The translations under genes were made by a program, and so were the position numbers. A DNA stretch of 64,000 nt from Paenibacillus amylolyticus (GTDB lineage: Bacteria; Bacillota; Bacilli; Paenibacillales; Paenibacillaceae): the NCBI RefSeq assembly GCF_029689945.1, contig NZ_CP121451.1, forward strand, positions 248,001 through 312,000, given 5' to 3'. Shown piece by piece: positions 1 through 8,821 of the stretch. Under the pieces are notes generated by a model. That model saw only the letters and a program-made list of their open reading frames with translations. It searched no databases and had not been told where the DNA came from. The first letter of the stretch is position 1; every line of letters begins with the position of its first letter.

Positions 1-337
1 TGTTGGCACCGTTAGAGTAGCCCAGTGCATACACGTTGGACCGATCGAAACCGTATTCCACCGCAGCCGCATCGACAAAAGATCCCAACTCTGCCGTACG
101 AGCAATCAAGTCTTCTTCGTCAAAAATACCTTCGGCCAAGCGGCGGAAGAAACGGGGCATCCCGTTCTCCGATACGTTACCCCGCACCCCAAGGATTCCC
201 GCTCCTGGCGCGATCATCTCCGCAAGACCGATCAGATCGTTCTCCGTACCACCTGTACCGTGAAGCAGCAGGATTGTTGGCGCATCAGCCTGTGCACCTG
301 CTTTATAGATATGTTTCATCGTATTGGTTGTGGTCAT
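1..337 (-). CDS. MhqD-like alpha/beta hydrolase (carboxylesterase), partial
   Basis: N-terminal 112 residues of an alpha/beta hydrolase of the phospholipase/carboxylesterase family; the rest lies beyond the window edge. Visible are the oxyanion-side motif LLLHGTGG near residue 24 and the nucleophile region ending in GYSNGAN (family GxSxG elbow) at the cut. Its ATG overlaps the stop of the upstream dioxygenase gene (ATGA), with GGGAGAG eight bases before the start, so the two are translationally coupled. B. subtilis pairs such a hydrolase (MhqD) with an MhqE/MhqO-type dioxygenase in quinone and catechol detoxification; that role is inferred from family and context. Confidence 0.85.
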   Translation of the reverse strand, partial: MTTTNTMKHIYKAGAQADAPTILLLHGTGGTENDLIGLAEMIAPGAGILGVRGNVSENGMPRFFRRLAEGIFDEEDLIARTAELGSFVDAAAVEYGFDRSNVYALGYSNGAN

Positions 338-1284
338 GATTTGGACTCTCCCTTCCATTCACGTACTTCAATTCGTGGCAACAATTGTTCAATCTGCTCG
401 CGCTGTGGTTCATACCATTCAGGCAGCATCAGTTTCTCGCCCATTCTCTCTGCGGGTTCATCCCGTGCAAATCCCGGAGGATCTGTAGCCAGTTCGAACA
501 GTATGCCTCCCGGCTCCCGGAAATACACCGCATTGAAGTATTGACGGTCAATGACCGGCGTTGGATGGTACCCGGATTGTTCAAGATCCTGTTGAATTTG
601 TTCATGCTCCGTATAATCTTTCGCACGCCATGCAATATGGTGAACCGTTCCGGCTCCGCCAATCCCGCGTTGGATGCCTGTAGACTGAATGTCGATAATC
701 TGACCGATATCACCGCTTGCCTGAAGACGGAGGATTCCATCTTCTTCGCCAACCTGCTCCAGACCCAGTTTGCTCACCAATACGTCCATGGTTTTCTCAG
801 GAACATGACTGAACAGTACCGCACCGCCGAATCCTTTGATGGCATGTTCCGGTGTTACACCGTTAAACGTCCATTTGCTTGGCTGACCACCTTCGCGTTC
901 AACCAGTTCAAGCAACAAGCCGCCTTTGTCAAAGAAACGGATATACTGCTCACCGAATCTGGTTTTATTTTCATATGGAATATCGAAGGATGCAAGGCGT
1001 TCTTTCCAGAAAGGCAGGCTTCCCACCGGAACCGCATATACGGTAACTCCAGTCTGACCTGAACCTATGACACCTCTTCTTGAATTCTGCTGCGGGAAGA
1101 AGGTGATAATTGTGCCCGGCGCACCCTGCTCATTCCCGTAATACAAGTGATACACGTCTGGTGCATCAAAGTTAATTGTTTTTTTCACCAGTCTGAGGCC
1201 CAACACGCCTGCGTAAAAATCAACGTTTTTCTGTGCATCGTCTACAAAAGCTGTAATATGATGAATGCCCGAAGTTCTGAACAT
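334..1284 (-). CDS. Ring-cleaving dioxygenase, glyoxalase/VOC family (MhqO/MhqE-like)
   Basis: Protein of 316 residues with two vicinal-oxygen-chelate modules, residues 1-140 and about 150-290. The opening GIHHITAFVDD and the second-module GTVHHIAWRAKD supply metal-ligand histidines, and the Glu lies in REPGGILFELATDPPGF near the end. Family members open hydroquinones and catechols and protect against quinone stress. I chose the ATG at 1284 over a GTG three codons earlier because AAGGGAG sits eight bases before it. It is first in a two-gene operon with the MhqD-like hydrolase. The physiological substrate is not visible in the sequence. Confidence 0.9.
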   Translation of the reverse strand: MFRTSGIHHITAFVDDAQKNVDFYAGVLGLRLVKKTINFDAPDVYHLYYGNEQGAPGTIITFFPQQNSRRGVIGSGQTGVTVYAVPVGSLPFWKERLASFDIPYENKTRFGEQYIRFFDKGGLLLELVEREGGQPSKWTFNGVTPEHAIKGFGGAVLFSHVPEKTMDVLVSKLGLEQVGEEDGILRLQASGDIGQIIDIQSTGIQRGIGGAGTVHHIAWRAKDYTEHEQIQQDLEQSGYHPTPVIDRQYFNAVYFREPGGILFELATDPPGFARDEPAERMGEKLMLPEWYEPQREQIEQLLPRIEVREWKGESKS

Positions 1285-1363
1285 AATCTCCACTCCCTTG
1301 GTTTTAGTAGTATCATAAGTTAATTTTGCTTCTTTTATTTATTGTATTGATTTCGTTTATTTA

Positions 1364-1418
1364 TCTTTAAATTAAGATTCTTTAAATTTATATTAATCTA
1401 TTGAACTACAATATGCAA
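1364..1418 (-). promoter_or_regulatory. Promoter and MarR/MhqR-type operator candidate for the dioxygenase operon
   Basis: On the minus strand TTGCAT (1418-1413) and TAATAT (1395-1390) are 17 bases apart, a plausible sigma-A promoter. Just downstream lies ATCTTTAAATTAAGAT (1364-1379), an imperfect inverted repeat with arms ATCTT/AAGAT that resembles MarR-family boxes such as that of MhqR. A related half-site occurs at 1425-1439. Regulator identity is inferred. Confidence 0.45.
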
Positions 1419-1444
1419 GCATTTATTTTAAAATTAAGATGTAA

Positions 1445-1482
1445 ACCAAAAAACAGGCCCCGATGACACCGGGAACCTGTTT
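1445..1482 (-). terminator. Rho-independent terminator of the short CNNM gene
   Basis: Read on the minus strand, the arms AAACAGG and CCTGTTT with an inner CCCG/CGGG pairing are followed by a run of six T. It lies 70 bases after the stop of the CNNM gene. Confidence 0.8.
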
Positions 1483-1552
1483 ATCTTTAGAACAATTAAG
1501 TCGCTTCACTTCAATACTTCGTTAGTGCTGTAATTCTTTTGAACACTGCTTT

Positions 1553-2635
1553 TTAAACCAACTTCATTCTTTTTGGAGGATTCACCAAATCTTTGTGCTC
1601 GTATTCATCCTTGATATCTCCGACAATCTCTTCAAGGATATCCTCCATCGTAACCATACCTACCGTAACACCTGCCTCGTTTTTCACGGTTGCAATGTGT
1701 ACACGGCTTTGCTGCATCTGAATCAGCACGTCCTTGATCGGAGAACGCTCGGAGAAACTCGGCGTATTATGAACAAATGTCTCCATATTGAAGGCGCGGC
1801 CTGCAGCCACACTCGTCAGCATTTCTTTTGTATTGATGAAACCAACAAAATGCGCCTGATCTCCATTTGTAATAACAGGGTATCTCGTGTATTCATGTCG
1901 ATTCAACGTCTCAATGATCTGATCAAGCGGCATTTCTTTATTTAAGGTAACAATTTTATCTCTTGGAATCATGATCTCCTGAAGCAGACGCTCATCAAAA
2001 GCAAAAATGTTTTTGAGATAGTCCAGCTCTGTCTGGTTGATCTCGCCACTCTCATAGCTCTGTGCCATAATCAGCTTCAACTCTTCTTCCGAGTGAACCG
2101 TATCATGCCCGGCGGGTTTTACACCAAATATGCCAAGCAACAGACGTGCAGCCCCATTCAGCGCGTAGATGAATGGATTCATGATTTTACCGAACCAGTA
2201 CAATGGTGGTGCCAGCAACAGCGTCATTCTCTCTGCAAACTGAATCGCGAGTGTTTTCGGTGCCAATTCACCAATAACTACGTGCAGGAACGTAATGATC
2301 GCCAGTGCAATACCATACGAAAGAACGGTAGACAACGCCGCCGGCACTTCCAAGCGCTCAAATAGCGGGTGCAGCATTTTCTCAACAGTAGGTTCACCCA
2401 AGGCTCCCAATACCAATGCCGTGATGGTAATCCCCAATTGACATGCCGACAGATAATAATCCAGGTTGTGTGCCACTTTTTTGGCCAGTACTGCCTTTTT
2501 GTTGCCTTCCGAGATCAATTGATCGATTCGGGACATCCGTACTTTAAGAATTGCAAATTCGGCTCCAACGAAAAAGGCTGTCAGACCTATAAATACGGCT
2601 ACTAAAAATAAATTCAAGGCTATTATTCCGTCCAA
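1553..2635 (-). CDS. CNNM/CBS-pair membrane protein (HlyC/CorC family), C-terminally short
   Basis: Protein of 360 residues. An N-terminal CNNM (DUF21) membrane domain, residues 1-190, has hydrophobic segments at 5-25, 60-80, 95-120 and 130-150, and contains [20 protein letters not shown] and the GELAPKTLAI motif. Two CBS domains follow, about 205-340. Relatives include Mg2+ exporters such as MpfA and CorC-type proteins. The C-terminal transporter-associated domain of the family, present in the adjacent 445-residue paralogue, is absent: the protein stops after the second CBS domain with a basic tail. The start is TTG, because an in-frame TGA lies four codons upstream. Substrate unproven. Confidence 0.9.
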   Translation of the reverse strand: MDGIIALNLFLVAVFIGLTAFFVGAEFAILKVRMSRIDQLISEGNKKAVLAKKVAHNLDYYLSACQLGITITALVLGALGEPTVEKMLHPLFERLEVPAALSTVLSYGIALAIITFLHVVIGELAPKTLAIQFAERMTLLLAPPLYWFGKIMNPFIYALNGAARLLLGIFGVKPAGHDTVHSEEELKLIMAQSYESGEINQTELDYLKNIFAFDERLLQEIMIPRDKIVTLNKEMPLDQIIETLNRHEYTRYPVITNGDQAHFVGFINTKEMLTSVAAGRAFNMETFVHNTPSFSERSPIKDVLIQMQQSRVHIATVKNEAGVTVGMVTMEDILEEIVGDIKDEYEHKDLVNPPKRMKLV

Positions 2636-2666
2636 TGATTTCCCTCAGGTTGAGGGATTCACCTCC
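2633..2666 (-). promoter_or_regulatory. Hairpin between ribosome site and TTG start (CNNM leader, copy 1)
   Basis: GGAGGTG (2666-2660) is separated from the TTG start (2635) by 24 bases, too far for normal initiation. Those bases hold a perfect hairpin, six-base arms 2656-2651 and 2647-2642 with a three-base loop. Folding would bring the effective spacing to about 9-11 bases. The neighbouring paralogue has the same arrangement at identical spacing. Confidence 0.7.
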
Positions 2667-2704
2667 ATTAAAATTTAAAATAAGGTTGCACGAGTGAAGT
2701 TCCG

Positions 2705-2836
2705 GTGACGGCTCGTTCTTCCAATCGCCATTGCCTCCCAATTTCGCTGATTGTTGTTTTCAGTGGTTTAAAATTGGTTTGCAAACGCGAACGCTGCGCT
2801 TCTTCAGAATCAATTCCGTCCCCTCCACAGCTACGT
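2705..2836 (+). repeat. Palindromic intergenic repeat, copy E (diverged)
   Basis: Lies between the two CNNM genes. It shares with the other copies the right arm around 2785-2830 (GCGAACGCTGCGCTTCTTCAG, then ATTCCGTCCCCTCC), a left arm with GTTCTTCC, and inner arms CCAATTT/AAATTGG at 2738-2777. Boundaries are approximate. No protein is encoded. Confidence 0.6.
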
Positions 2837-2877
2837 TGTCAAAAATATTTGAAGTTTCACAAGATTCTCGGCTAAGA

Positions 2878-4215
2878 TCACGCCAGATCGCTTGCAGCTT
2901 CCTCAACCTCAGCGCCGCTCACTCGTTCCAGAAGCACTTGCTTGATGTGATAGTTCTCGGCATCAACAACGGTCCAGACATAATCCCCGTGTTCTACTGT
3001 GTCGCCTTTTTCCACACCTACACCCTTCTGGTACTGAATCCATCCGGCTACCGTATCCATCTCTTCATTTCCTTCAAAACTAAGCCCAAACTGCCGCTCC
3101 ACTTCATCCAACAGTACCCGGCCATTGATGAGATATTGATTCTCTCCGGTCTCCTGGATATCAGCTACCTCATCGGCATCGAATTCATCCCGAATCTCAC
3201 CGACGAGTTCCTCCAGAATATCCTCCATCGTAATGATTCCCGAAGTACCACCATATTCATCCACGACCACGGCCATGTGTACACGTTCCTGCTGCATTTT
3301 AATCATCGCATCCTGAATACGTGTAACTTCGGAAACAAACGGAATTTCTCGAACGAAATCGCTTAGTTGATACGATTTTGCAGCAACCATGTCAGGCAAA
3401 ATCTTTTTCACATTCACAACGCCGATAATGCGGTCCTTGTCCCCATCCTCGATGACAGGGTAACGTGAATAGTTATGTTCATCCAATATAGGAATAATAT
3501 CGTCATAGGTCATGTCCTGATTCAAAGTCACCAGTTCCGTACGTGGGACCATGATGTCTTTGGCATCACGTTCGTCGAACACAAATACATTTTCCAGATA
3601 TGAAAGCTTGGTCTTGTTGTCCTCGTCCCCTTCATAACTCTGGTTCATGATAATTTTGATCTCGTCCTCCGAGTAGGCTTGATCATGTCCGGCAGGCTTT
3701 ACACCGAATCCCCGCAAAATAACACGTGAGGCTCCATTAAGTGCCCAGATGAACGGATACATGATTTTACCAAACCAATATAAAGGCGGCGAGAGCAATA
3801 ACGTCAGTTTTTCCGAGAACTGAATCGCCAATGTTTTGGGTGCCATCTCACCAACCACCACATGCAAGAACGTGACGAGGATAAAGGCAATTGCATATGA
3901 AGCAATGGATGAGATTGAAGCAGGCACATCTAAATAATTGAATACCGGGTATAACAATCTCTCAACCGTCGGTTTTCCCAGTGCTCCCAGTCCCAGAGCG
4001 GTGACTGTGATACCGAGCTGACAAGCTGACAGATAATAATCCAGGTCCGAGACAACTTTCTTGGCGAGTACTGCCTTTTTATTGCCTTCCGCAACCAGTT
4101 GATCCACTCTTGATGTACGAATTTTGACTACAGCGAACTCCGATGCTACGAAAAATGCAGTCAATGCAATCAAGATAATAAGTAAAGCGATATTCAATAT
4201 GGTAATTATGTCCAA
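2878..4215 (-). CDS. CNNM/CBS-pair/CorC-HlyC-domain membrane protein (full length)
   Basis: Protein of 445 residues, close paralogue of the shorter gene downstream. CNNM membrane domain 1-190 (motifs [20 protein letters not shown] and [10 protein letters not shown]), CBS pair about 205-340 with [19 protein letters not shown], and the C-terminal transporter-associated domain about 355-430 ([18 protein letters not shown], then DTVAGWI). The usual role is export or homeostasis of divalent cations; the ion is not readable. TTG start, again forced by an in-frame TGA in the leader hairpin. Tandem duplication followed by loss of the last domain in the downstream copy is the simplest history. Confidence 0.92.
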   Translation of the reverse strand: MDIITILNIALLIILIALTAFFVASEFAVVKIRTSRVDQLVAEGNKKAVLAKKVVSDLDYYLSACQLGITVTALGLGALGKPTVERLLYPVFNYLDVPASISSIASYAIAFILVTFLHVVVGEMAPKTLAIQFSEKLTLLLSPPLYWFGKIMYPFIWALNGASRVILRGFGVKPAGHDQAYSEDEIKIIMNQSYEGDEDNKTKLSYLENVFVFDERDAKDIMVPRTELVTLNQDMTYDDIIPILDEHNYSRYPVIEDGDKDRIIGVVNVKKILPDMVAAKSYQLSDFVREIPFVSEVTRIQDAMIKMQQERVHMAVVVDEYGGTSGIITMEDILEELVGEIRDEFDADEVADIQETGENQYLINGRVLLDEVERQFGLSFEGNEEMDTVAGWIQYQKGVGVEKGDTVEHGDYVWTVVDAENYHIKQVLLERVSGAEVEEAASDLA

Positions 4216-4246
4216 TGATTTCCCCGATTCTCAGGGATTCACCTCC
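4213..4246 (-). promoter_or_regulatory. Hairpin between ribosome site and TTG start (CNNM leader, copy 2)
   Basis: GGAGGTG (4246-4240), hairpin arms 4236-4231 and 4227-4222 with a three-base loop, then TTG at 4215. All spacings equal those of copy 1. The fifth pair is G-C here and C-G in copy 1, and the fourth is T.G instead of T-A, so pairing is kept although the bases differ. Confidence 0.7.
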
Positions 4247-4863
4247 AGAGATAGTTACAGCGTGATCCGTTAACGGTGTTAACCATTCATCCGCTGTTAG
4301 TCTTTCAACACGACGTCTGCCTTATATAAAATTGATTTCAATTGATAATTTTTTACGTTTGACCTTGTAAAATTACAAAACAGGAATTCAAGATGAAGTC
4401 AATGACTTGCAGAAACTTCTTCATTCAAATCGGGTTACCCCTCATGCTGTCAATTGTTCCTCGCTCAACTCCACCTAGATTCGCCATTTGGACAATTTAC
4501 AATATCGCCTACCCAATAGATATCCACCTCCCCTCGTACTCATTCCTGTTTCCGAAAAGTATACCATGTTTCCCACTCAACCATCCAGTTGCACGTTATG
4601 GTTTGGAACAAGCTTACAGTATAATGTTCACAAATTAGTCCCTATGTATGTTACGTACTTTTTATAATATGATCGATATTACTTTATAATGTGATATTGT
4701 TCACATATTTAGTATAGTCCAATGTATAAAAATACTACCCTGTACTTTAGGGCATTAAACATGCCCGATTTCTCTGATTTAATGTCGTTTCGTATCTTCT
4801 CTAAGTCTTTTCCCGTATGGACTAGTTCGGCCATTTACACAAGATACATCTATATACGCAGCA
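4247..4863. other. AT-rich intergenic region with a CRP/FNR-like palindrome
   Basis: No convincing gene in 617 bases. It contains the exact palindrome TGTGATATTGTTCACA at 4690-4705 (TGTGA-N6-TCACA), a GGGCAT/ATGCCC hairpin at 4750-4766, and an inverted repeat AATTGATTTCAATT near 4330 upstream of the CNNM gene. Their targets are unclear because both flanking genes lie on the minus strand. Confidence 0.4.
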
Positions 4864-4915
4864 AAGAGCCCGTTGGATGCAAATACCTTTCCGGTACACA
4901 TCTTTACGGGCTCTT
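4864..4915 (-). terminator. Long-stem hairpin after purD
   Basis: Ten-base perfect arms AAGAGCCCGT (4864-4873) and ACGGGCTCTT (4906-4915) with a 32-base loop, nine bases after the purD stop. The T tract on the minus strand is short (TTT), so it is probably the pur operon terminator but a weak one. Confidence 0.65.
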
Positions 4916-4923
4916 ATGTCAAT

Positions 4924-6189
4924 CTATACGAGTGCTTTAGCAGCAATATCCGTCCGCTGATGTTTGCCATCAAATTGAATATGCTCTGCCTGTGCATAGG
5001 CTTTGTTTCTAGCTTCCGCAATATCAGCACCAAGGCCAACTACGCCCAGGATCCGTCCACCGTTGGTAACCCAGTCTCCTGCTTCATTACGCGCTGTACC
5101 TGCGTGGAATACCACCGCATCATCCACCTGATCGAGTCCTTCAATGACTACACCTTTGGCATAAGGACCCGGATAACCTCCGGAAGCAAGCACCACACAT
5201 ACAGCGGCTTCATCGCTCCATTCAATCTCAATGTCAGCCAGCTTGCCATGAACGGTTGCCCAGAAGATATCGAACAAGTCGCTGTTCAGACGTGGCAATA
5301 CTACCTGTGTCTCGGGATCACCAAAACGTGCATTGAACTCAATCGTTTTGGGTTTGCCATCGGGCGAGATCATCAGTCCGGCAAACAATACACCCTGGAA
5401 TGGACGTCCCTCCGACACCATTGCTTTAGCCGTTGGTTTGATGATCGTCTCCACGGCTTCTTCAATAATGGATACAGGAATATGAGGCAATGGTGAGTAT
5501 GTACCCATACCGCCTGTGTTTGGCCCCTGATCATTGTCGAATACAGGTTTGTGATCCTGTGCAGCGGCCATCGGACGAACCGTCTCTCCATCGACAAAGG
5601 CCAGAATGGACATTTCCTGCCCTGCAAGGAATTCCTCGATGATCACTTTGGCACCTGCTTCACCAAACACTTTGTCCACCATGATGCTGCGAAGTGCCTG
5701 ATCAGCCTCATCACGCGAATAAGCTACCGTCACACCTTTACCCGCTGCCAACCCATCTGCCTTGACCACAACAGGAATCGCTTGTTCATTCAGGTAGGCT
5801 TGAGCCTGTTCGTAGTTGTCGAATTTCTCATAGGCTGCCGTTGGAATATTGTATTTATGCAGCAGATCCTTCATGAACGTTTTACTTCCCTCAATCTCTG
5901 CTGCATTGCGACGAGGTCCAAATACCGGAATACCTGTCGAATCAAATGCATCCACGATTCCATCCGCGAGCGGATCATCCGGACCAATAACCACCAATCC
6001 CACTTTAAGCTCTACAGCAAGAGCCTTAAGTTTATCAAATTCATTCACTGCAATCGCATGACACTCAGCGAGCTGAGCAATGCCTGCATTTCCCGGTGCA
6101 CAGTGAATCTTGCCTACCTTCGGACTCTTCGCCAATGCCCAGATGATTGCATGCTCCCGGCCACCGCCGCCTACTACCAGAATATCCAT
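4924..6189 (-). CDS. purD: Phosphoribosylamine-glycine ligase
   Basis: Protein of 421 residues, the family length. Catalyses ATP-dependent joining of glycine to phosphoribosylamine (GAR formation), step 2 of purine synthesis. ATP-grasp architecture: N-terminal VVGGGGREHAIIWAL, VVVKADGLAAGKGV around 145, IIEEFLAGQEMS around 187, EFNARFGDPETQ around 288, C-terminal GRILGVVG. Last gene of the pur operon. GGAGGGG lies ten bases before the ATG. A clear terminator separates it from purH, so its level may differ from that of the upstream genes. Confidence 0.97.
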   Translation of the reverse strand: MDILVVGGGGREHAIIWALAKSPKVGKIHCAPGNAGIAQLAECHAIAVNEFDKLKALAVELKVGLVVIGPDDPLADGIVDAFDSTGIPVFGPRRNAAEIEGSKTFMKDLLHKYNIPTAAYEKFDNYEQAQAYLNEQAIPVVVKADGLAAGKGVTVAYSRDEADQALRSIMVDKVFGEAGAKVIIEEFLAGQEMSILAFVDGETVRPMAAAQDHKPVFDNDQGPNTGGMGTYSPLPHIPVSIIEEAVETIIKPTAKAMVSEGRPFQGVLFAGLMISPDGKPKTIEFNARFGDPETQVVLPRLNSDLFDIFWATVHGKLADIEIEWSDEAAVCVVLASGGYPGPYAKGVVIEGLDQVDDAVVFHAGTARNEAGDWVTNGGRILGVVGLGADIAEARNKAYAQAEHIQFDGKHQRTDIAAKALV

Positions 6190-6249
6190 TCGCTAAGTTC
6201 CCCTCCGTGCATAACTGGATTTATTACATTATTTTGAGATGATAAGCCT

Positions 6250-6308
6250 AAAAAATAGGGGGTGTACCATAAGTCATAAGCATGACTGGACTGGCGACAC
6301 CCCTTATT
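6250..6308 (-). terminator. Terminator inside the operon between purH and purD
   Basis: On the minus strand arms AATAAGGGGTGT and ACACCCCCTATT enclose a smaller hairpin GTCAT/ATGAC and are followed by six T. It starts 15 bases after the purH stop and ends about 60 bases before the purD start. Confidence 0.8.
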
Positions 6309-6322
6309 GAACCTTTTACGCT

Positions 6323-7870
6323 CTAGTGTTTGAAGTGACGAACGCCTGTGAAGACCATGGCAATTCCGTATTCATTGGCTACTTTGATGGACTCTTCATC
6401 TTTGATTGAACCACCAGGTTGAATTACCGCTGTAATGCCGGCTTTTGCTGCCAGTTCCAGCGTATCACCCATGGGGAAGAACGCATCGGAAGCCAGAATA
6501 GCTCCTTTTGCTTGCTCGCCCGCTTGCTCAATCGCAATCTTGGCTGCACCCACACGATTCATTTGTCCTGCGCCCACACCCACCGTCATGTCATTGGCAG
6601 CCAGGACAATCGCGTTGGATTTCACGTGTTTAACTACTTTCCAGCCAAATAACAACTGTTTCAGTTCTTCTTCGGATGGTGCACGATCTGTTACTACGTT
6701 CAGTTCGCTCGCTTCGATGGAGTGTACATCCGACTGTTGCACGATCATGCCACCGTCGATGGACGTCACCACAAATTGGCTTTCCCGATTACGAGCAGCA
6801 TTCAGCTCACCCGTTTTGAGCAAACGAATGTTTTTCTTCTTCGTCAGGATATCGAGAGCCTCTTGTGTAAAGTCAGGAGCAAGGACGATTTCCAGGAAAA
6901 TCTCGCTCAATTTGCCCGCTGTATCGCTGTCGATAATGCGGTTTGCTGCCACAATACCACCAAAGATAGACGTTGGATCTGCAGCATATGCCTTACTGTA
7001 AGCTTCATAGATACTTGCGCCAATGCCCACACCGCATGGGTTCATATGTTTAACCGCAACAACCGCCGGTTCTTCAAATTCTTTGACAACCTGCAATGCT
7101 GCGTTCGCATCGTTGATGTTATTGTAAGACAACTCCTTGCCATGCAATTGCTCGGCTGTTGTCAACGTATCTTGAGCCGCCAGCGGTTTGCGGTAGAATG
7201 CCGCCTGCTGGTGTGGATTCTCGCCATAACGCAAATCCTGGAGTTTTTCGTAAGTAACCGTCAGACGCTCTGGTAGCGGATCACCATTTACGTTGGACAG
7301 GTAGTCGGATATGAGTGCATCGTAAGCCGCCGTATGACGGAACACTTTTGCCGCAAGCCGTTTGCGAGTTTCGAGAGTGGTATCGCCACCGTTGCGTACT
7401 TCCTCCAACACTTGGCTATAATCAGATGCGTCTACAACGACACTGACAAAAGCATGGTTTTTGGCTGCCGAACGAAGCATCGTTGGACCACCGATATCGA
7501 TGTTCTCGATGGCATCTTCGTACGCTACGTCAGGTTTCGCAATAGTCTCTTGGAATGGATACAAGTTCACGACAACCAGATCAATATAGCCGAGACCGAG
7601 TTCTTCCATCTGGCGTGTGTGCTCTTCGTTGTCACGCACAGCCAACAATCCACTATGAACTGCCGGATGCAATGTTTTAACACGTCCGTCCATAATTTCC
7701 GGGAATCCGGTCACATCCGAAATTCCGATGACAGGTACGCCTTCCTTCGACAACAGGCTGCTTGTACCTCCTGTCGAAATAATCTCCACACCCATTTGCG
7801 ACAGCTCGCGGCAAAAGTCCACGATGCCTGTTTTATCCGATACGCTGACCAGCGCTCTTTTGATACTCAC
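6323..7870 (-). CDS. purH: Bifunctional AICAR transformylase/IMP cyclohydrolase
   Basis: Protein of 515 residues from a GTG start; AGGAGGAG lies six to seven bases upstream and the product begins [15 protein letters not shown] as in relatives. The N-terminal cyclohydrolase domain (1-200) has STGGTSSLL and [14 protein letters not shown]. The C-terminal formyltransferase domain has YGENPHQ and the [11 protein letters not shown] active-site loop. It makes the last two conversions to IMP using 10-formyltetrahydrofolate. Separated from purN by 333 bases that contain a palindromic repeat. Confidence 0.97.
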   Translation of the reverse strand: MSIKRALVSVSDKTGIVDFCRELSQMGVEIISTGGTSSLLSKEGVPVIGISDVTGFPEIMDGRVKTLHPAVHSGLLAVRDNEEHTRQMEELGLGYIDLVVVNLYPFQETIAKPDVAYEDAIENIDIGGPTMLRSAAKNHAFVSVVVDASDYSQVLEEVRNGGDTTLETRKRLAAKVFRHTAAYDALISDYLSNVNGDPLPERLTVTYEKLQDLRYGENPHQQAAFYRKPLAAQDTLTTAEQLHGKELSYNNINDANAALQVVKEFEEPAVVAVKHMNPCGVGIGASIYEAYSKAYAADPTSIFGGIVAANRIIDSDTAGKLSEIFLEIVLAPDFTQEALDILTKKKNIRLLKTGELNAARNRESQFVVTSIDGGMIVQQSDVHSIEASELNVVTDRAPSEEELKQLLFGWKVVKHVKSNAIVLAANDMTVGVGAGQMNRVGAAKIAIEQAGEQAKGAILASDAFFPMGDTLELAAKAGITAVIQPGGSIKDEESIKVANEYGIAMVFTGVRHFKH

Positions 7871-8017
7871 AATATGCTCCTCCTTTAATGTCCCATAGCT
7901 TCGCGTTTCCTGACGAAACACAGCCGATTTATTTCCCGAGAAATATCACAAAATGCGTACCAATATTCGACTTCTGTTATATAGTTGATAAATGGACTTT
8001 CACACTAAAACACTACG

Positions 8018-8176
8018 AGTTCAGAACAATCTTTCGATCGCTGTTATTCCTAGATTTATTTGAACAATTTCTCAATGGTAAAAATCCATTAATAGCCTAT
8101 GCTTTCGAAGCAGCTTTCTTTCAGAAAGCTTTTAGGCGAGAGCTCCGCTTCTCCAGCTTATTTCTGCCCTCTCCGT
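8018..8176 (+). repeat. Palindromic intergenic repeat, copy A (purN-purH gap)
   Basis: Shares AGAACAATCTTTCGATCGCT on the left and the block GCTTTCGAAGCAGC, TTTCAGAAAGCTTTTAG, TTTCTGCCCTCTCCGTT on the right with copies B, C and C2. The inner arms around 8045-8090 are decayed. The remaining 170 bases of the purN-purH gap show nothing recognisable. Confidence 0.75.
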
Positions 8177-8203
8177 TAACGTTTAAAAAATTCTCAACTT
8201 ATA

Positions 8204-8821
8204 TCAAACCGGTTTGTTAACCGTGACGTGACGTCCATCTAAATGAACCAGACCATGAGCGAACCAGGAAACAACCTCAGGATATAGCTGCTGTTCGGCT
8301 GCATGAATGGAACGGCTGATTGACTCTGGTGTATCCTCTGGCAGAATGGGAACCGGATGCTGGGCAATAATCGGTCCGGTATCCATGCCTCCGTCCACAA
8401 AATGCACAGTCACACCCGTCACTTTCACGCCATACTCCAGTGCCTGTCCAATCGCATCTTTGCCTGCAAATGCCGGCAACAAGGACGGGTGAATGTTAAT
8501 CAAGCGCCCTGCATAACGATCCACCACAACCGAAGTCAGCAATCTCATATATCCCGCAAGAACGACCAGGTCGATTTTTTTGGATTCAAGCACTTCCACG
8601 ATCTCGGCCTCATAGGCTTCACGGGAAGCATAATTTTTCGGAGTAAACAGATGACAATCCACGCCTGCGTCCTGTGCCCGCTGCACAACACGTGCAGATG
8701 GTTTGTCACATACGAGCAGATCTACGGATGCATCCAGCCCACCGTTCCGTACTGCATCGACCAATGACTGAAAGTTAGTCCCTTCACCCGAGGCAAATAC
8801 AGCTATGCGGTAGTTCGCCAT
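8204..8821 (-). CDS. purN: Phosphoribosylglycinamide formyltransferase
   Basis: Protein of 205 residues. Transfers formyl from 10-formyltetrahydrofolate to GAR (step 3). Visible are the N-terminal VFASGEGTNFQSL phosphate loop, the catalytic NIHPSLLPAF (Asn and His), and the Asp-containing VDGGMDTGPII. The ATG at 8821 overlaps the purM stop by one base (TAATG), indicating translational coupling. Confidence 0.97.
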   Translation of the reverse strand: MANYRIAVFASGEGTNFQSLVDAVRNGGLDASVDLLVCDKPSARVVQRAQDAGVDCHLFTPKNYASREAYEAEIVEVLESKKIDLVVLAGYMRLLTSVVVDRYAGRLINIHPSLLPAFAGKDAIGQALEYGVKVTGVTVHFVDGGMDTGPIIAQHPVPILPEDTPESISRSIHAAEQQLYPEVVSWFAHGLVHLDGRHVTVNKPV

